The translations under genes and the position numbers were made by a program. Shown piece by piece: positions 6,100-9,479 of a stretch of 9,479 bases of DNA. Each line of letters starts with the position of its first letter. Position 1 is the first letter of the stretch. The notes under the pieces are model-generated. The model did no database searches. It worked only from the letters and a program-made list of their open reading frames with translations, and was not told the DNA's origin. This DNA is from an uncultured Ruminococcus sp. (GTDB lineage Bacteria > Bacillota > Clostridia > Oscillospirales > CAG-272), in contig CADBPA010000153.1 of assembly GCA_902796505.1 (NCBI GenBank), positions 1 through 9,479 of the forward strand, given 5' to 3'.

Positions 6100-8400
6100 T
6101 CAAAGGGCGACGCGGTATTCTTCCCCGGCTTTCAGCGAGACCGGGATCTCCCTGCCGCCTGTCGCAAGGATCTTATCGCAGTCGCGCGGTGAGAGAAGCG
6201 AGACCGAGACCGCTCTGCCGTCCTCCCACGCGATCGATACGCGGACGTTCCCCTTCGCCGAAAGACCGCTCACCGATCCGCTTTTCCACGCGGAGGGCAG
6301 CGCCGGCAGGATCTCGATGCGGTCGCCTCTGCTTTGTAAACAAATATTTACGATTCCGGCGACGGCGCCGAAGTTGCCGTCGATCTGGAAGGGGGGATGT
6401 GCGTCGAGAAAATTCGGGAAGGTGCCGCCGCCCTGCATTGAGTGGCAAAAGGACGCCGGATCGAAGAAGCGCAGCTGCCGGTCGAGCAGACGCTTGGCTT
6501 TTTCACCGTCCCGGAAGGTCGAGGCAAGGCAGATCTTCCAAGCGAGGCTCCAGCCGGAGGCGTCCTCGCCGCGCCGCTCGAGCGAGGCCTTCGCGGCGGC
6601 GAAAAGCTGCGGCGTTTCCTTCTCCGAGACCGTCTCGCCGGGATACACGCCGACAAGGTGCGAAAGATGCCGGTGCTCCGGCTCGGCTTCCGGGCGCTCG
6701 CCGTCCCATTCGAGAAGCCTGCCGTCCTGCCCGACGGCAGGTTTTTTCAGCCTTGCGAGCGCCGCGCGGATCTTTTCCGCGAGTTCTTCCTCTCCGCCGA
6801 TCTCTCCGGCGGCGCGCAGCGTGCGGACGAACAGCTCGCGCATCAGCGTCTGGCCGCACGCAGTCTGGCGCGCAAGCGAGTGCTTTCCGCCCTCGGCGAG
6901 AAAGTGATTTTCCGGCGAGGTCGCAGGCGTGAAGATCAGATTTCCGTCGCCGTCCTCGGTCAGCATGGAGAGATAAAACCGCGCCGCGTCCGCCATCACG
7001 GGATAGATCCGGGCAAGCGCCCCGCGGTCGAGGGTGTATTCGTAATAATCGTAGATCTGCGAGGCGATCCAAGCCGAGGAGAAGGGGAAATCCGAGTACA
7101 CGCACGCCTCGCCGCCCCGACCGATCCCGACCGGGTTCGCCATCCCCCACAGATCGGTATTGTGATGCGAGACGAAGCCCTCCGCCCCGTAAAAATCCCT
7201 CGCCGCCGCTCTCCCTCTCGCGTGCAGTTTTTCGGCGAGGGCGAGATACGGCTCGTAGCATTCGGGCAGCGACGCCGGCAGCGTCGGCCAATAGTTCATC
7301 TCGGTGTTGATGTTGATCGTATAGTTGGAGCTCCACGGCGGCGCCGGGAGTTCGTTCCAGATGCCCTGCAGGGTGGTCGCCTGCGATCCCCGGCGCGACG
7401 AGGCGACGGTGAGATACCGCCCGAAGGCGAAGAGAAGTTCGTAAAGCCCCATATCGGAGCCGTCGAAGCTCCGAAGCCTCTCCTCGGTCCCGATCGTATC
7501 GCGGTGTTCTCCGCCGAGCGAGAATGCCGCCCGGCCGAGCAGATCGCGCACGTCCGAAAGATGCCGCGCGAGAATTTCGGGATACTTCTCCCGCGTCAGC
7601 GGCGCAAGAACGGCGAGCGCCCTTGCTTCCGGCAGGGGAAGATCGGAGGGATCGCGGTCATACCCGGCAAAGGAGGTCTTTGCGGTAAGATAGATCACCG
7701 CCTCGCCGGCGCCTTCGACCGAAAGCGCGCCGTCTTTTGCCGACAGTACGCCGTCGGTTTCGATCTTCAGCGCCGCCGTGAAGGTCATTCCCCGCCCTTC
7801 TTCATAGAGAAGCGGCTCTTTTTGGATAAAAGAATAGTTGCATCCGTTCGCCGGCGCTCTGCCGTTCAGGATCAGAAGATCGCCCGCGGCGCGGCAGGAG
7901 AGCGCGCGTAGCCCTGTGGTCAGCGCCGCCGTAAACGACAGCGTCCTCTCCGTATTTTTCAGGCGGATCACCATCACGTCGTCGGGATAGGAGCAAAAAT
8001 AAGTACGTTCGCCGCCGTGGAAGGATACCCCGGCGGTCGCGTCGGCAAGATCGAGCGTGCGGCGGTAATTTACGGCTTCGCCGCCCCGGAAGGTCAGCGT
8101 AAGGTCGCCGAGCGGCAGATAGATCTGCGACCACATGGCGTGAAATTTCTTTGCGAGAAGCTCCTCCGCCTCGGCGATCCTGCCGGCGCCGACGAGCCTT
8201 CCCGCCTCGGCAAACGCCTCCGGCGCGCCGGGTTTCGCGGGATTTTCCCGCCCGGTACCCGACCAGAGCGTGTCGTCGTTGAGCGAGATCCTCTCCTCAC
8301 GCACGCCGCCGTAGACCATTCCGCCGAATCTGCCGTTTCCGATCGGATAGGCTTCCTCAAAGCGGTCTGCCGGTCGGCGCGAGAACAAAAGATGCTCCAT
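6100..8400 (-). CDS. GH95 family alpha-L-fucosidase / alpha-L-galactosidase
   Basis: A 766-residue glycoside hydrolase of family 95, inverting exo-enzymes that remove terminal alpha-L-fucose (classically alpha-1,2-linked) or alpha-L-galactose. The N-terminal signature is typical: EEAYPIGNGRFGGMVYGG (15-32) then LNDDTLWSG (40-48). An N-terminal beta domain (about 1-270) is followed by an (alpha/alpha)6 catalytic barrel (about 280-690) and a C-terminal beta domain. By comparison with Bifidobacterium AfcA, N363 and N365 in TININTEMNYW match the Asn pair that activates water, E497 in ATSPENHF the acid, and D674 in FQIDGNFG the Asp. All are present and the length is normal. T361, two residues before N363, occupies the place of His in AfcA-type fucosidases. 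There is no signal peptide, so the enzyme is probably cytoplasmic. GAGGAG precedes the ATG. It follows the secreted repeat protein by 60 nt and precedes the alpha/beta hydrolase by 58 nt. Family assignment is firm; the substrate is open. Confidence 0.95.
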   Translation of the reverse strand: MEHLLFSRRPADRFEEAYPIGNGRFGGMVYGGVREERISLNDDTLWSGTGRENPAKPGAPEAFAEAGRLVGAGRIAEAEELLAKKFHAMWSQIYLPLGDLTLTFRGGEAVNYRRTLDLADATAGVSFHGGERTYFCSYPDDVMVIRLKNTERTLSFTAALTTGLRALSCRAAGDLLILNGRAPANGCNYSFIQKEPLLYEEGRGMTFTAALKIETDGVLSAKDGALSVEGAGEAVIYLTAKTSFAGYDRDPSDLPLPEARALAVLAPLTREKYPEILARHLSDVRDLLGRAAFSLGGEHRDTIGTEERLRSFDGSDMGLYELLFAFGRYLTVASSRRGSQATTLQGIWNELPAPPWSSNYTININTEMNYWPTLPASLPECYEPYLALAEKLHARGRAAARDFYGAEGFVSHHNTDLWGMANPVGIGRGGEACVYSDFPFSSAWIASQIYDYYEYTLDRGALARIYPVMADAARFYLSMLTEDGDGNLIFTPATSPENHFLAEGGKHSLARQTACGQTLMRELFVRTLRAAGEIGGEEELAEKIRAALARLKKPAVGQDGRLLEWDGERPEAEPEHRHLSHLVGVYPGETVSEKETPQLFAAAKASLERRGEDASGWSLAWKICLASTFRDGEKAKRLLDRQLRFFDPASFCHSMQGGGTFPNFLDAHPPFQIDGNFGAVAGIVNICLQSRGDRIEILPALPSAWKSGSVSGLSAKGNVRVSIAWEDGRAVSVSLLSPRDCDKILATGGREIPVSLKAGEEYRVAL

Positions 8401-8437
8401 AGTTTCTCCTCACGGTGTCGTTCGGTATTTTTGCTTC

Positions 8438-8450
8438 CCGGAAATTCCGG
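8438..8450. repeat. 13-bp palindrome between the repeat protein and GH95
   Basis: CCGGAA-A-TTCCGG is a perfect 6-1-6 inverted repeat in the 60-nt gap, 38 nt before the GH95 start. No T tract follows on either strand, so it is not a terminator. It could be an operator, an mRNA-processing stem, or chance. Confidence 0.4.
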
Positions 8451-8460
8451 ATCGGAAAAG

Positions 8461-9357
8461 TCAGGAGGCGATGAGGCGCAGAAGCCAGCCCTCAAACTCG
8501 GCGTTCGCCCATGCGGCGGCGGCGTTGTAGCGCGCAATATAGCCGTCCAGCGTTTCGGAGGCAAACGCAGCGTCCGGCACCGTCAGATCGGTCACTTCCC
8601 GGATCCCGATCGCCTCCTGAATGTCGGCGGAGAGGTTTTCTCCGCGCCCGATGGCGTTGACCGCCGCGACGAACACCGTCGCCTGCGCGAGGACTTCGCT
8701 CATTTCGGCTCTTTTATTCTCCGCCGCCGCCTTCGCTTCCGCCACGCCGGGATAGGCGTTGACCACGACGGTGGCGAGGATCTGTTCGGATTTTTCATAG
8801 GCGGCGAGCGCGACGCTCATCGCCTCGTAGGTCGCGGCGTTCAGGAAACGCTCGGTCGAGGCAAGATAGGCGTTGCACTGATCCTCGATCTCCATGACGG
8901 CCGATTCCACCGACCGCAGCGTGCTTTTCGCCGCCGAAACGCCGGGGTAGGACTCGTCGATCTTGCTGTCCAGCGCGTGCGCGCTGTTGATGGCGCCGCG
9001 GATCTCGGTATAGGGATCGACCTTTTCATAGGCGTCCAGCGCCGCGTAGGCGTAGGTAATATAATTTTCGCAGGCGTCGACCGCCGCGGTGATTTCCGCG
9101 ACCAGCACGGCGAGCTTCTGCTTGGCTTCGGCGACGGCAGGCAGGCTGTCATCCGCCGCGGGCGCGAGCGACTGCGCGTACTCCACCGCCTCGGCGCGCT
9201 CCGCAAGATTTACGGCGTCGGATATGGCGGCGACGGCGGCAAGAAAAGCCTCGTTCTCCCCTTCGGCAGACGCCGCAGGCGCGCAAAGGAGGAGCGGAAG
9301 GACAAAGAGCGTTGCAAGGAGCGCCGCGAGAACGCGGCAGGAAAACTTTTTCTTCAT
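8461..9357 (-). CDS. Secreted protein of four ~65-residue helical repeats, function unknown
   Basis: A 298-residue protein I do not recognise at family level. Residues 1-31 form a signal peptide: basic KKK, a hydrophobic stretch 9-24, and the signal-peptidase-I type end ASA before E32. The LLLC at 22-25 is a poor lipobox. The mature part is alanine/glutamate-rich and looks entirely helical. It is periodic: LPAVAEAK (72), YPGVSAAK (137) and YPGVAEAK (202) recur at exactly 65 residues, with a weaker VPDAAF at 260. C96 and C161 also share one repeat position. It reads as four three-helix units, vaguely like the FIVAR repeats of surface proteins; this resemblance is a guess. No C-terminal anchor or LPXTG is visible, so it is probably released or bound non-covalently. 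The ATG at 9357 is preferred over one at 9399 because AAAGGA (9367-9372) precedes it and the signal peptide starts there; the 9399 ATG also lies within the -10 box. It is the first gene after the strong promoter. Confidence 0.85.
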   Translation of the reverse strand: MKKKFSCRVLAALLATLFVLPLLLCAPAASAEGENEAFLAAVAAISDAVNLAERAEAVEYAQSLAPAADDSLPAVAEAKQKLAVLVAEITAAVDACENYITYAYAALDAYEKVDPYTEIRGAINSAHALDSKIDESYPGVSAAKSTLRSVESAVMEIEDQCNAYLASTERFLNAATYEAMSVALAAYEKSEQILATVVVNAYPGVAEAKAAAENKRAEMSEVLAQATVFVAAVNAIGRGENLSADIQEAIGIREVTDLTVPDAAFASETLDGYIARYNAAAAWANAEFEGWLLRLIAS

Positions 9358-9366
9358 AAATCGGAG

Positions 9367-9372
9367 TCCTTT
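9367..9372 (-). promoter_or_regulatory. Ribosome binding site of the secreted repeat protein
   Basis: AAAGGA on the minus strand, 9 nt before the ATG at 9357. It rules out the longer frame starting at 9399, which would begin inside the promoter -10 box, upstream of the predicted transcript start. Confidence 0.75.
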
Positions 9373-9387
9373 CCCATTTAAATCTTT

Positions 9388-9406
9388 TATATAATTCAAT
9401 TATATA
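9388..9406. promoter_or_regulatory. 19-bp palindrome over the -10 box and transcription start
   Basis: TATATAATT-C-AATTATATA is a perfect 9-1-9 inverted repeat centred at 9397. It contains the -10 box of the promoter at 9399-9427 and the expected start site near 9392. Its place suits a repressor operator, but an AT-rich -10 mirrored by chance is also possible. Confidence 0.4.
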
Positions 9407-9427
9407 GGAAAGGCTCGTTTTTGTCAA
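9399..9427 (-). promoter_or_regulatory. Consensus sigma-A promoter of the cluster
   Basis: On the minus strand a perfect TTGACA (9427-9422) and a perfect TATAAT (9404-9399) are separated by exactly 17 nt. The predicted start near 9392 leaves a leader of about 35 nt before the ATG at 9357. It would drive the secreted repeat protein and, by readthrough, GH95 and the alpha/beta hydrolase. No terminator is seen between these genes. A small inverted repeat, TTGTC-AATG-GACAA (9421-9434), overlaps the -35. Confidence 0.85.
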
Positions 9428-9441
9428 TGGACAATTGCACC

Positions 9442-9460
9442 AAAAAAGCGCGCGTTTTTT
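9442..9460. other. A6-(GC)n-T6 element upstream of the promoter
   Basis: AAAAAA-GCGCGCG-TTTTTT lies about 15 bp upstream of the -35 box. On the minus strand the T tract nearest the promoter could act as an UP-like or bent element. It could also be the end of an upstream terminator, but the GC core is one base out of register and cannot form a proper stem. Nothing else is recognisable in 9428-9479. Confidence 0.25.
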
Positions 9461-9479
9461 GTGGAATTTGCGTGGTCAG

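Noticed and set aside
4143..6932. A 929-codon open frame on the plus strand.
   Set aside because: It is antisense to GH127, the alpha/beta hydrolase and GH95, has arginine-rich low-complexity translation and no family signature. The GC-rich codon use of the minus-strand genes explains the lack of stops.
9283..9292. A lipoprotein signal (lipobox) in the repeat protein.
   Set aside because: The residue before C25 is Leu rather than Gly, Ala or Ser, and a good signal-peptidase-I site (ASA) follows six residues later.
8017..9381. A 454-codon open frame on the plus strand.
   Set aside because: It spans the 5' end of GH95, the intergenic gap and the repeat protein in antisense, without a ribosome binding site or family motif.
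9442..9460. A bidirectional terminator upstream of the main promoter.
   Set aside because: The GC core is out of register by one base and gives only an A-T stem around a 7-nt loop, too weak to call.

Overview
The window is a GC-rich bacterial segment in which every supportable gene lies on the minus strand. Purine-rich AGGAG/AAAGGA ribosome binding sites, a consensus sigma-A promoter and the protein types (RhaA, RhaB, GH95, GH127, PldB-like hydrolase) suggest an anaerobic, gut-type Bacillota (Clostridia-like) glycan degrader. The taxonomic placement is inference; no marker gene is present.

Read in the direction of transcription (right to left): a near-perfect promoter (9399-9427) drives a secreted protein built of about four 65-residue helical repeats (9357-8461). 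It is followed after 60 nt by a cytoplasmic GH95 alpha-L-fucosidase/alpha-L-galactosidase (8400-6100), and after 58 nt by an alpha/beta hydrolase of the lysophospholipase type (6041-5070). A second promoter candidate with an extended -10 (5052-5080), plus a GC-rich leader hairpin (5016-5031), precedes a GH127-type (DUF1680) cysteine glycosidase (5000-3177). Then come rhamnulokinase rhaB (3148-1829) and L-rhamnose isomerase rhaA (1803-562), with gaps of only 28 and 25 nt. A rho-independent terminator (480-499) closes this unit. Beyond it starts an MscS-family mechanosensitive channel, cut by the window edge.

Together these genes look like an intracellular L-sugar utilisation cluster. Two exo-glycosidases without signal peptides (GH95, GH127), and possibly an esterase-like hydrolase, would trim an imported oligosaccharide. 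RhaA and RhaB would convert released L-rhamnose to L-rhamnulose-1-phosphate. The aldolase RhaD, a transporter, a regulator and an alpha-L-rhamnosidase are not in the window.

The most interesting points are: (i) the GH95 enzyme carries Thr, not His, two residues before its catalytic Asn-x-Asn motif, which as I recall is the alpha-L-galactosidase-type state; (ii) together with GH127 and rhamnose catabolism this suggests a complex pectin (rhamnogalacturonan) side chain as substrate; (iii) RhaB lacks its usual C-terminal tail; (iv) the lead gene is an unrecognised secreted repeat protein with an exact 65-residue period. I saw no mobile element, CRISPR array, tRNA or rRNA.
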